A DNA stretch of 64,000 bases from Paracoccus haematequi (GTDB taxonomy: Bacteria; Pseudomonadota; Alphaproteobacteria; Rhodobacterales; Rhodobacteraceae), in the NCBI GenBank assembly GCA_945881965.1, contig CAMCVS010000007.1, forward strand, positions 92,949-156,948. The letters run 5' to 3'. How positions within the stretch are numbered: position 1 is the first letter of the stretch; each line of letters begins with the position of its first letter. The notes beneath the pieces were generated by a model, which was not told where the DNA came from, ran no database searches, and saw only the letters and a program-made list of their open reading frames with translations. A program made the translations under genes and the position numbers. Below, one piece after another: positions 1-8,359 of the stretch.

Positions 1-166
1 GGATCGCGTCGGCGGGACATTCCGGTTCACACACGCCGCAGTCGATACATTCATCCGGGTGGATCACCAGCATGTTCTCGCCTTCGTAGAAACAATCCAC
101 GGGGCATACCTCGACGCAGTCGGTGTATTTGCAGGCGATGCAGTTATCAGTCACGACATAGGTCAT
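1..166 (-). CDS. fdxA: Ferredoxin FdxA (7Fe type), cut by the window edge
   Basis: The first 55 residues are visible and the 3' end lies outside the window. They show the cysteine spacing of a seven-iron ferredoxin: C9, C17 and C21-Pro for a [3Fe-4S] cluster, then C40-x2-C43-x2-C46-x3-C50-Pro for a [4Fe-4S] cluster. Such proteins are small cytoplasmic electron carriers. The start is the ATG at 164-166. It is the last gene of a minus-strand run helicase, S4 protein, fdxA. In Rhodobacterales this run is often followed by a carD regulator, which would lie just outside the window (established order, not seen here). Confidence 0.93.
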   Translation of the reverse strand, partial: MTYVVTDNCIACKYTDCVEVCPVDCFYEGENMLVIHPDECIDCGVCEPECPADAI

Positions 167-247
167 AATGGCTGTCTCTTATCTTTGTCACAGAAAGACC
201 TAGACCGCTTCGGTGCCGGGTTCAAGTCGCGCGGGCGGTGCCTGCGG

Positions 248-511
248 TCACAACTCTTCATACAGCGTTTGCGCCTCGGTCGCGGGGCCGCGCCGGTCCG
301 GCAGGCCGATCACACGGACCACCCGGATTCGGTCGCCCTGCGGGATGGTCAGCACATCCCCCGGCCCCACCTCGCGCGATGGCTTGTCGATGCGGTGGCC
401 ATTCAGCCGCAGCTTACCGCCTGCGACCATCTCGGTCGCAAGCCCGCGTGTTTTATAGAACCGCGTCTGCCACAGCCATTTGTCGATGCGCAGACGGGGC
501 TCCGCCGCCAT
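248..511 (-). CDS. S4-domain RNA-binding protein (Hsp15-like)
   Basis: An 87-residue protein. Residues 6-55 form an S4 fold (LRIDKWLWQTRFYKTRGLA, then a G-x-LRLNG turn). Heat-shock protein Hsp15 (HslR) of E. coli has this fold and binds stalled 50S subunits carrying nascent chains, so a role in ribosome or RNA binding is inferred. It is shorter than Hsp15 and lacks its long basic C-terminus. The gene starts 6 bp after the helicase stop, so the two are probably translated from one mRNA. Confidence 0.88.
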   Translation of the reverse strand: MAAEPRLRIDKWLWQTRFYKTRGLATEMVAGGKLRLNGHRIDKPSREVGPGDVLTIPQGDRIRVVRVIGLPDRRGPATEAQTLYEEL

Positions 512-517
512 GCCGGG

Positions 518-3500
518 TCAGAGTTTGCCCTTGAGCGCCAAAAGCGCGGCAAACGGGCTGTCGGGGTCGTATTTTTCCGCGCGCGGCGGGGCGGCGGAAT
601 GGACCTTGGGGCCGTTGCGGTCGTTGCGATCCGGGCGCTCGTTGCGGTCATTACGATCAGGGCGGTTGCCCTTGTTGCCCGCGTTATTGCCCGCATTGCC
701 ACCAGCGTTCCCACCCGGCTTGCCCGCAAAGCGGTCCTCGCGCGGGCCGCGATCACCGCTGCGGTCGGGGCTACGATCTGGGCCACGGTCACTTGCAGGC
801 TTTCCGCCGTCCTTGGCAAAGCCTGCACGGTTCTCGGAGCGATTTTCACCACGATTGTCAGGGCCGCGCCGTCCACGGCCCTGTCCATCACCACCTTCGG
901 GGCGCGGACGATCCGGGCGCGGGGTGTTCGCCGCAGCGCCGTCTGCGCGCGGGGCATCATTGCGTGCGCCATCAGGACGCGGGCCACGCGGCGGGCGCGG
1001 GCCTGCATCAGCGGTGGGTTGGCCCACTTGGCCCTGACTCTGCGCACCCTGACCCTGCCCACCCTGGCCCTGGCCCTGGCCTGCGCGGGGTGCGCGCGGC
1101 GGGCGGGCTGCATTGGCATCGCGGCGCGGACCACGGTTTTCGCGCGGTGCGGCGGGCTTGCGGCCCCAGACGAAGGTATAGAACACCTCCATCTCGACCG
1201 GAGTTTCGGCGGGGATTTCGGCGGGGGTTTCCGCCTGTGCAGGCGCTGCATCGTCACGCGCCAAAGTCTCTGCCACAGCCTCAGTCAAAGTCTCAGTCAA
1301 AGCTTCCGGTGCGGCCGCGGCGACCGCCTCGGGCGCTGCCTCGGACACCGTAACGGCTTCTGCGTCACCCTGCGGCAACAGCGTCGCCACCGGCACGGGG
1401 GCTTCGGGCGCGGGTTTGACCTTGGGGCGTTCGGCTTTTTCAGAGCGATAGCCCAGCCCGTCCATCAGCAGCGCGAACTGTTCCAGCGTCATGCCGGTGA
1501 TCGACAGCATTTCCGGCTTGGCCTCGAACCCGGCGCGGCTGTCAACGGCGCGCAACTGATCCGCAAGCCGTTCCAGCATGTCGATGCGGATCGCGCGGTG
1601 AGCGGCAACGCGATAGCCCGCCATGGTGAAATAGCCCTCGGGCATCCCCGGAATGACCGGCACCGTGACCAGACCGGCAGGGGCGGCTTCGGGAAATTCC
1701 GCCAGACCCTTGGCCAGCGACCACAGCACCAGACGCAACCGCGTCGGCGCGGGTTTCAGCACCAAAGGCAGAAAGATCGTGTATTGCCCGAACCGGACGC
1801 CATGCTTGCGCAGCACCGCGCGCGCGTCCTGTTCCAGCGCCTTGACCTCTTCGGCAATCGAGGCCCGTTCGATGATGCCGAAATTCTCGACCAGCCGGAA
1901 CGCAAAGCCGCGCGCCAGCCCTGTCAGCGTTTCGTCGCGCTGCAACGCCATCAGCGGGTCAAACAGCGCCGATATCTTGCGGTCGATGAAATGCTGCAAC
2001 CGGCGCTGCACCTTTTGCAGCACGTCGGGGCCGGCCTCGTCATCGACAAAGGCGGTGACCTGCGGCTTCAGCGCATCCGCGCCCGCGACCAGCTTGCCCA
2101 CAGCCGCCGTGCCCCACATCAGCCCGCCCTGTTCGGTAAAGTCGATCTCGGTATCGGGCGCGTTATAGAACCGGTCCGCCCGCAGGTGGAAATGCGGCGC
2201 CAGCGCGGCGGTCGATGCCTGCGCGATGGCTTTTGCCTCTGCCCCCGTGGCATCCTTGTCCTGCCGGAACCGGAATCCCTCCAGACGGCCGACGAACTCG
2301 CCCTCAACCGTCACTTCGCCCTTGTCGTTTACCTCGGCCAAAAGGGCCTCCTTCTGTTTGAGCCGCCGCAACAACACCGAGGTGCGCCGGTCCACAAAGC
2401 GTTGCGTCAATCGGGCGTGCAAGGCATCCGACAGGCGATCTTCTACAGCGCGGGTTTCATCCCGCCAATGGCTTTCATCATCAACCCAGCCACGGCGTTG
2501 CGCCACATAGGTCCAGGTGCGGATAAACGCCAGCCTGCGCGACAGGGTGTCGATCTCGCCATCGGTGCGGTCGATGCGGTGGATCTGCCCCGCCAGCCAA
2601 TCATTGGGCACCTGGCCGCGTTGATGCAGGTGGATGAAAATCTGTTCCAACAGGCTGGCATGTTCCGCCGCCGAGATGCCGCGAAAATCCGGCACACGGC
2701 AGACATCCCATAACAGCCGGACCGAGGCGGCGTCCGACGCGCGCGCGCGCACCTCGGCCACCTCGGCCAGGGTTTTCAGCGCCGACAGGTCGTCAGAATC
2801 GCGCGCGCGGGTCAGCAACGGATGGTCCGGCATCCGTTCCAGCGACGATATCAGCGCATCCACCGTGCCGAACCGCAGGTCGGCGTTGCGCCAGATCAGG
2901 CGGCGCACCGGGGCAAACTGATTTTCCATGATCGCCTCGGCCACGTCGGGGTCCAATGGCCCCGCCTCACCGGTGACGCCAAAGGTGCCGTCCACCAACC
3001 CGCGCCCCGCGCGCCCCGCGATCTGGGCCAATTCATTGGGCATCAGGGGCCGCATCCGCCGCCCGTCGAACTTGGTCAGCGCCGAAAACGCCACATGCGC
3101 GATATCCAGGTTCAGCCCCATGCCGATGGCATCGGTAGCGACCAGAAAATCCACCTCGCCCGCCTGATACATGGCCACCTGCGCGTTGCGGGTGCGGGGC
3201 GACAGCGCGCCCATCACCACGGCCGCCCCGCCACGCTGGCGTTTCAGCAATTCTGCAATCGCATACACATTTTCAACCGAAAATCCGACAATCGCGCTAC
3301 GGAGCTGCATCCGGCTTATCTTTTTCTCACCTGCATAGGTCAGGTTCGACATCCGGTCGCGGCGGATGAACTGGGTCTGCGGCACCAGCGTGGCAATCGC
3401 GGATTTCATCGTTTCCGCGCCGAGAAACATGGTTTCCAACAACCCGCGCGACCGCAACAGCCGGTCGGTGAACACATGTCCGCGCTCCGGGTCACCGCAG

Positions 3501-3793
3501 AGCTGGATTTCATCCACCGCGACGAAATCCGCGCCCATGCCCTCGGGCATCGCCTCGACGGTGCAGACCCAGTATTGCACCCGGTCGGGCACGATCCGCT
3601 CTTCGCCCGTCACCAGCGCCACCACCGACGGGCCACGGATGGCCACGATGCGGTCATAGACCTCGCGGGCCAAAAGCCGCAGCGGCAGACCGATCACCCC
3701 GGTGCGATAGCCCAGCATCCGGTCAATGGCATAGGTGGTCTTGCCGGTGTTCGTTGGCCCAAGGACCGCCGTGATGCGCGTGGGCTCGGCCAT
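518..3793 (-). CDS. SUV3-like superfamily 2 helicase with long disordered C-terminal tail
   Basis: 1091 residues. The N-terminal half is a superfamily 2 helicase of the SUV3 type (mitochondrial degradosome helicase): Walker A GPTNTGKT at 12-19, DEIQ at 94-97, and motif VI QIAGRAGRG at 257-265. The family unwinds RNA or DNA with ATP and in mitochondria works with an exoribonuclease. From about residue 880 the protein becomes low-complexity: QG-rich repeats, then stretches rich in R, G, D, P and N, including repeated GGNAGNNAG and RPDRNDRN units. It ends in a non-repetitive hydrophobic motif, DSPFAALLALKGKL. The tail is probably unstructured and RNA- or partner-binding (inference). The start ATG at 3791-3793 fits the P-loop position of the family. 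Confidence 0.9.
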   Translation of the reverse strand: MAEPTRITAVLGPTNTGKTTYAIDRMLGYRTGVIGLPLRLLAREVYDRIVAIRGPSVVALVTGEERIVPDRVQYWVCTVEAMPEGMGADFVAVDEIQLCGDPERGHVFTDRLLRSRGLLETMFLGAETMKSAIATLVPQTQFIRRDRMSNLTYAGEKKISRMQLRSAIVGFSVENVYAIAELLKRQRGGAAVVMGALSPRTRNAQVAMYQAGEVDFLVATDAIGMGLNLDIAHVAFSALTKFDGRRMRPLMPNELAQIAGRAGRGLVDGTFGVTGEAGPLDPDVAEAIMENQFAPVRRLIWRNADLRFGTVDALISSLERMPDHPLLTRARDSDDLSALKTLAEVAEVRARASDAASVRLLWDVCRVPDFRGISAAEHASLLEQIFIHLHQRGQVPNDWLAGQIHRIDRTDGEIDTLSRRLAFIRTWTYVAQRRGWVDDESHWRDETRAVEDRLSDALHARLTQRFVDRRTSVLLRRLKQKEALLAEVNDKGEVTVEGEFVGRLEGFRFRQDKDATGAEAKAIAQASTAALAPHFHLRADRFYNAPDTEIDFTEQGGLMWGTAAVGKLVAGADALKPQVTAFVDDEAGPDVLQKVQRRLQHFIDRKISALFDPLMALQRDETLTGLARGFAFRLVENFGIIERASIAEEVKALEQDARAVLRKHGVRFGQYTIFLPLVLKPAPTRLRLVLWSLAKGLAEFPEAAPAGLVTVPVIPGMPEGYFTMAGYRVAAHRAIRIDMLERLADQLRAVDSRAGFEAKPEMLSITGMTLEQFALLMDGLGYRSEKAERPKVKPAPEAPVPVATLLPQGDAEAVTVSEAAPEAVAAAAPEALTETLTEAVAETLARDDAAPAQAETPAEIPAETPVEMEVFYTFVWGRKPAAPRENRGPRRDANAARPPRAPRAGQGQGQGGQGQGAQSQGQVGQPTADAGPRPPRGPRPDGARNDAPRADGAAANTPRPDRPRPEGGDGQGRGRRGPDNRGENRSENRAGFAKDGGKPASDRGPDRSPDRSGDRGPREDRFAGKPGGNAGGNAGNNAGNKGNRPDRNDRNERPDRNDRNGPKVHSAAPPRAEKYDPDSPFAALLALKGKL

Positions 3794-3814
3794 GGCCCGC
3801 TCTCCGGGGATAAA

Positions 3815-4387
3815 TCAGAGCGTCGCGCCACGCGTCTTGGCCTCAAGCCGCGTCACCGCCTCTTGAGCTTCGTCGTAATGCGGGTGTGCCTTGAGGGCAA
3901 GCGCATAGGCGTCGCGGGCGGCATCAAGGCGGTCAAGCTGTTCCAGGATTGCGCCCAGACCCAGCATCGCCTCGAAATGGCGCGGGTCCAGCCGCAGCAC
4001 CTGTTCCAGATCGGCAATCGCCAGCCCCAATTCTTCCAGCGCGAAAAACGCCTTGGCGCGGGTGTGCCAGGCTTCGGCAAAGTCCGGCGCATGTTCGACC
4101 AGCGCAGACAGATGTTCCGCCGCCACCGCCGCCTCGCCGCGTTCCAGCGCATCAATGCCGCGCTTCAGCAGCAAATCCATCGCCACCGACCCCGACCGCC
4201 GCCGTTCCAGCGCGATTTCCCGCAGGATGACCTCGGCGGCTTCGGGACCGGATGTCGCCAAACTGTCATACAACGGTTGCAATTTCGCCGTCTCTGCGAG
4301 GGCCGGCGCGGACAGAGGTATGGAAAACCATACCATGGCCAAAACTGCCGCAACGTGGGATTTGATATCGCGTCCGAAGATGTTCAT
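3815..4387 (-). CDS. Exported TPR-repeat protein
   Basis: 190 residues. The N-terminus is a signal peptide (hydrophobic stretch at about 13-30 ending in APALA). Residues 60-185 carry helical pairs with TPR spacing, such as HFEAMLGLGAILEQLDRLDAARDAYALAL. TPR proteins are protein-protein scaffolds; the export signal places this one in the periplasm. It lies 22 bp upstream of the helicase in the same direction. No partner can be named from the sequence. Confidence 0.85.
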   Translation of the reverse strand: MNIFGRDIKSHVAAVLAMVWFSIPLSAPALAETAKLQPLYDSLATSGPEAAEVILREIALERRRSGSVAMDLLLKRGIDALERGEAAVAAEHLSALVEHAPDFAEAWHTRAKAFFALEELGLAIADLEQVLRLDPRHFEAMLGLGAILEQLDRLDAARDAYALALKAHPHYDEAQEAVTRLEAKTRGATL

Positions 4388-4456
4388 ACCGCAACAGTAA
4401 CCTTGCGCCGGGCAAAATCCAGACCCCGCGCATCACGTGATGCGGAGATCACCGGA

Positions 4457-4747
4457 ATGAGCGATATCGTAACAGGGGCCGTCGCGGCCCTGAATGACAA
4501 GATGAGCGGCCAAGGCTTTGACGGCGTGGCGAAATTCATGATCGAAGGCGAAGGCGCGGTCATGATCGACGCGAACGGCGCCCATGCGGGTGATGACGCC
4601 GCAGATGTGACGCTGACCGCCTCTGCCGAGACGTTTCAGGCGATTCTGGCCGGTGATCTGAACGCCACGGCGGCCTTCATGGCGGGCAAGCTGACGGTGG
4701 ACGGCGACATCGGTCTGGCGATGAAACTGGGCACGGTTCTGGGTTGA
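4457..4747 (+). CDS. SCP2 sterol-carrier domain protein
   Basis: A 96-residue protein consisting only of an SCP2 fold. The MIEGEGAVMIDANGAH strand region and the closing part (residues about 55-95: LTASAETFQAILAGDLNATAAFMAGKLTVDGD) are typical of bacterial SCP2 proteins. These form a hydrophobic pocket for lipids or acyl chains; the ligand here is unknown. The stop is 1 bp before the start of the hydrolase gene, indicating co-translation. It is divergent from the TPR gene, so the 69-bp gap should hold promoters for both. Confidence 0.9.
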   Translation: MSDIVTGAVAALNDKMSGQGFDGVAKFMIEGEGAVMIDANGAHAGDDAADVTLTASAETFQAILAGDLNATAAFMAGKLTVDGDIGLAMKLGTVLG

Positions 4748-4748
4748 T

Positions 4749-5681
4749 ATGACGCCCGCGCCGTTCCACGCCGATCTGGCGCAAGGCCCTACGGGCGGTC
4801 GTGCCCATTGGGTGCGGACGGCAGACGGTCTGCGGCTGCGCATCGCGCAATGGACGGATCACGCCGCGCCAAAAGGCACGGTGTTGATCCTGCCGGGGCG
4901 CACCGAGTTCATCGAGAAATACGGGATGTTCGCCGCTGACATGGCCGCGCGCGGGTTTGCCAGCCTGTGCGTGGACTGGCGTGGTCAGGGCCTGTCGGAC
5001 CGGCTGCTGCCGGATCGGCTGGTGGGCCATATCGGGCGTCTGCCTGATTATCAAAAGGATGTGCGGGCGCTGTTCGATCTGGCCCGCGCCGTCGATGCAC
5101 CGCGCCCGTGGTTCCTGATCGGCCATTCGATGGGCGGCGGGATCGGATTGCGGTCGGTGATCGAAGGTGTGCCCGTCGCCGCCTGTGCCTTTACCGGGCC
5201 GATGTGGGGCATCCACCTGACGCCGTGGGTGCGGCCCTTTGCCACCAACTATGCGCATTTTCTGTCGGCCATCGGGCGCGCCAACGGCTATGCGCCGTCC
5301 ACGGCCACCCGCAACTATGTGCTGTCCGCCCCGTTCGCGGACAACAAGCTGACCACGGACGCCGCGATGTGGGACATGATGCGGCACCAGATCACGGCGG
5401 TGCCCGAACTGGAACTGGCGGGACCATCGGTGCATTGGGTGTCGCAGGCGCTGCGCGAAACCGCGTGGCTGCACCGCCAGCCCTCGCCCGACCTGCCCTG
5501 CCTGACGCTGGTGGGCGCGCAAGAGCGCATCATCGACCTGCCCCGCGTGCATGACCGCATGGCGCGCTGGCCCAAGGGGCGGCTGGTGATCGTGCCGGGC
5601 GCGGAACACGAGGTGCTGATGGAAGGCCCGGCGACCCGCGCCAGCATCGCCGATCAACTGGCCGCGCATTTCACCCTGTGA
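4749..5681 (+). CDS. Alpha/beta hydrolase, lysophospholipase (PldB-like)
   Basis: 310 residues of alpha/beta hydrolase. The nucleophile elbow is GHSMGG with Ser127. An acid residue lies near VGAQERIIDLP and a His in GAEHEVLMEG completes the triad. The HGR-type N-terminal motif (LPGRTEFIEKYG) and VDWRGQGLSDR match the PldB / monoacylglycerol lipase group, which hydrolyses lysophospholipids or monoglycerides. No signal peptide is seen. Its translational coupling to an SCP2 lipid-carrier protein suggests a shared role in lipid handling (inference). Confidence 0.9.
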   Translation: MTPAPFHADLAQGPTGGRAHWVRTADGLRLRIAQWTDHAAPKGTVLILPGRTEFIEKYGMFAADMAARGFASLCVDWRGQGLSDRLLPDRLVGHIGRLPDYQKDVRALFDLARAVDAPRPWFLIGHSMGGGIGLRSVIEGVPVAACAFTGPMWGIHLTPWVRPFATNYAHFLSAIGRANGYAPSTATRNYVLSAPFADNKLTTDAAMWDMMRHQITAVPELELAGPSVHWVSQALRETAWLHRQPSPDLPCLTLVGAQERIIDLPRVHDRMARWPKGRLVIVPGAEHEVLMEGPATRASIADQLAAHFTL

Positions 5682-5710
5682 ACGCGGGCGTGTTGCGCTA
5701 ACCTCCGCGC

Positions 5711-6721
5711 ATGACCCGCACACCTGTCCTGCGCTTTACCGACCGTGGCTTTTACTGCGAGGCCGGGGATTTCTATGTCGATCCGTGGCGGCCCGTGCCC
5801 CGCGCGCTGGTCACGCATGGCCATTCCGACCACGCGCGCCCCGGCATGGCGGCCTATCTGGCCACCCATCAGGCGCTGCCCGTCATGCGGATGCGGTTGG
5901 GCGACATCACGGCGGATGGCATTGCCTATGGCGAACCCCGCCGAATCGGCGGGGCTACAGTCAGCTTCCATCCCGCAGGTCATGTGCCCGGATCGGCGCA
6001 GGTCCGGATCGAGGTGGCGGGCGAGGTCTGGGTGGTGTCCGGCGATTACAAGCTGGAGGATGACGGCGTGTCCGAGCCGTTCGCCCCGGTACCCTGCCAC
6101 AGTTTTATCAGCGAATGCACCTTTGGCCTGCCGGTGTTCCGCTGGCGGCCCCAAGTTGAAACCGCCGCCAGCATTGCCGCGTGGTGGGCGGAAAATGCCG
6201 CTTTGGGGCGGGTGTCGATCCTTGGCGGCTATAGCCTTGGCAAGGCGCAGCGGCTCTTGGCGATGCTGGACCCCGACCAAGGCCCGATCCTGACCCATGC
6301 GGGCATCGCCAGCACCACCGATATCCTGCGCGCGCAGGGCTATGCCTTGCCGGAAACGCAGCGCATCATGCCTGATACGGATCGCAAATCCGCCGCTGGC
6401 GCGCTGATCCTGTGTCCGCCGGGCCTGTTGGGATCGCCGTGGGCGCGCCGCTTTGGGCCGGGGTCCGAGGCCTTTGCTTCGGGCTGGATGGCGCTGCGCG
6501 GCTTGCGGCGCAGGCGCGGCATGGACCGGGGGTTCGTGATTTCCGACCATGCCGACTGGCCGGGGCTGTTGTCGGCGATCGCGGCGACGGGCGCAGAAAA
6601 CATATATCTGACGCATGGTTACACCGATACCTTCGCGCGATACCTGCGCGAGACAGGGCACAACGCCACCGCGATCCAGACCGAATTTGCCGGTGAAGCA
6701 CCAGATGAGGACGCGGCATGA
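5711..6721 (+). CDS. Ligase-associated DNA exonuclease (metallo-beta-lactamase fold)
   Basis: 336 residues. The metal motif HGHSDH lies at 36-41, followed by the beta-CASP-type features PAGHVPGSAQ, SGDYK and ISDHADW. This is the bacterial 'ligase-associated exonuclease' family of the SNM1/CPSF superfamily. The gene overlaps the following DNA ligase by 4 bp (ATGA), the hallmark context of this family. The expected role is trimming DNA ends before ligation, probably in repair. The usual partners of the four-gene set, an Lhr-type helicase and a metallophosphoesterase, are not next to it here. Confidence 0.93.
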   Translation: MTRTPVLRFTDRGFYCEAGDFYVDPWRPVPRALVTHGHSDHARPGMAAYLATHQALPVMRMRLGDITADGIAYGEPRRIGGATVSFHPAGHVPGSAQVRIEVAGEVWVVSGDYKLEDDGVSEPFAPVPCHSFISECTFGLPVFRWRPQVETAASIAAWWAENAALGRVSILGGYSLGKAQRLLAMLDPDQGPILTHAGIASTTDILRAQGYALPETQRIMPDTDRKSAAGALILCPPGLLGSPWARRFGPGSEAFASGWMALRGLRRRRGMDRGFVISDHADWPGLLSAIAATGAENIYLTHGYTDTFARYLRETGHNATAIQTEFAGEAPDEDAA

Positions 6722-8307
6722 AGGCCTTTGCTGCGCTGTTTGCCGCGCTGGACGGCACCACCGCGACCAATGCCAAGGTTGACGCGCTGGCCGCCTATCT
6801 GCGCACGGCCCCCGACGATGACCGGCTGTGGTGCGTGGCGCTGTTTTCAGGGCGCCGCCCGAAACGCGCGGTGACGACGACCCGGCTGACCGAATGGGCC
6901 ACCGAACTGGCGGGCATCCCGCCGTGGCTGTTCACCGAATCCTATAGCGTGGTGGGCGATCTGGCCGAAACCATCGCGCATCTGCTGCCACCGCCCACAC
7001 AGACGCGCGACCTGACCCTGACCCAGACGATTGCCGAGGTGCGCGCCTTGGCCGCGATGGACGACACCACCCGCCGCGCGCGCATCATCGCCCTGTGGGA
7101 CGCGCTGCCCACCGACCAGCGGCTGGTGTTCAACAAATTGCTCACCGGCGGCTTTCGTCTTGGCCTGTCGCAAAAGCTGATGACGCGCGCGCTGGCCATG
7201 GCCACCGACACGCCCGAGGCAGACATCGCGCACCGCCTGATGGGCGACTGGACGCCGGATACCACAACATTCGCCGCGCTGATCGCGGGCGACGGCACCG
7301 GCGATCTGTCGCGGCCCTATCCGTTCGCGCTGGCGCATGGGTTGGAAGGGGCCCCCGAGGCGCTTGGCCCCGCCGCCGATTGGCTGGCGGAATGGAAATG
7401 GGACGGTATCCGGGGCCAGTTGGTGCTGCGCGGCGGCGCGCATCACCTGTGGTCGCGCGGCGAGGATTTGCTGACCGACCGCTTTCCCGAATTTGCGGCG
7501 CTGCCGGATTTCCTGCCCCCCGGCACGGTGCTGGACGGTGAAATCGTCGCCTGGGGTGGTGCTGCCCCCCTGCCCTTTGCCGCGCTGCAAACCCGCATCG
7601 CGCGCAAGACGCTGACGAAAAAGGTGCTGGCGGACGCGCCCGCCGCCTTCCTTGCCTATGATCTGTTGGAACATGAGGGCCGCGACCTGCGCGATGCGTC
7701 CCTGTCCGACCGCCGCGCGCTGTTGACCGCCCTGCTGGCCCCCTTGCCCGCCGCGCTGCCGCTGCGCCTGTCGCCCGAAGTGGCGTTCACCGACTGGGCG
7801 ATGCTCGCCGCCACCCGCGCCACCGCGCGCGACGCCACCGCCGAAGGCCTGATGCTGAAACGCCGCGCCAGCCGCTATTTCATCGGGCGCAAGGTGGGCG
7901 ATTGGTGGAAATGGAAACTCGACCCGCTGACCATCGACGCCGTGATGATCTATGCGCAGGCGGGCCACGGGCGACGCGCCACGTTGTACACCGACTTCAC
8001 CTTTGCAGTGCGCGACGGCAACGGGCTGGTGCCGTTCACCAAGGCCTATTCCGGCCTGACGGACGCCGAATTCCGCGAAATCACCACTTGGGTCCGCGCG
8101 CATACGCTGCAAAAATTCGGCCCCGTGCGCGCGGTGCCCGGCGAATTGGTGTTCGAGATCGCCTTTGAAGGCATCCAGGCCAGCCCGCGCCACAAATCCG
8201 GCGTGGCGCTGCGGTTTCCCCGCATCCTGCGCTGGCGGCGCGACAAGAAGCCGGATCAGGCCGATACGCTGGATCACCTGAAGGCGATGCTGGCGCAATA
8301 TGGTTGA
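6718..8307 (+). CDS. ATP-dependent DNA ligase, cisplatin-damage-response type
   Basis: 529 residues. The adenylation motif EWKWDG places the active lysine at about residue 227. DGEIVAWG (motif III), EGLMLKRRASRY (motif IV region) and the C-terminal OB-fold region WWKWKLDP..DAVMIYAQ follow. An N-terminal DNA-binding domain occupies residues 1-200. This is the bacterial LigB/LigC-like family named for cisplatin sensitivity in other species. It seals nicks using ATP and is separate from the essential NAD-dependent LigA. It is translationally coupled to the exonuclease gene. Confidence 0.93.
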   Translation: MKAFAALFAALDGTTATNAKVDALAAYLRTAPDDDRLWCVALFSGRRPKRAVTTTRLTEWATELAGIPPWLFTESYSVVGDLAETIAHLLPPPTQTRDLTLTQTIAEVRALAAMDDTTRRARIIALWDALPTDQRLVFNKLLTGGFRLGLSQKLMTRALAMATDTPEADIAHRLMGDWTPDTTTFAALIAGDGTGDLSRPYPFALAHGLEGAPEALGPAADWLAEWKWDGIRGQLVLRGGAHHLWSRGEDLLTDRFPEFAALPDFLPPGTVLDGEIVAWGGAAPLPFAALQTRIARKTLTKKVLADAPAAFLAYDLLEHEGRDLRDASLSDRRALLTALLAPLPAALPLRLSPEVAFTDWAMLAATRATARDATAEGLMLKRRASRYFIGRKVGDWWKWKLDPLTIDAVMIYAQAGHGRRATLYTDFTFAVRDGNGLVPFTKAYSGLTDAEFREITTWVRAHTLQKFGPVRAVPGELVFEIAFEGIQASPRHKSGVALRFPRILRWRRDKKPDQADTLDHLKAMLAQYG

Positions 8308-8359
8308 GCCTGCGCGCCCCCGCGCCTATCTGTGACGCAACGCAATGAAAGGCCGCACC

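Noticed and set aside
59..2713. Very long open frame opposite the helicase gene
   Set aside because: It is the antisense of the SUV3-like helicase; high G+C keeps stop codons rare in the third frame, and the translation has no motif.
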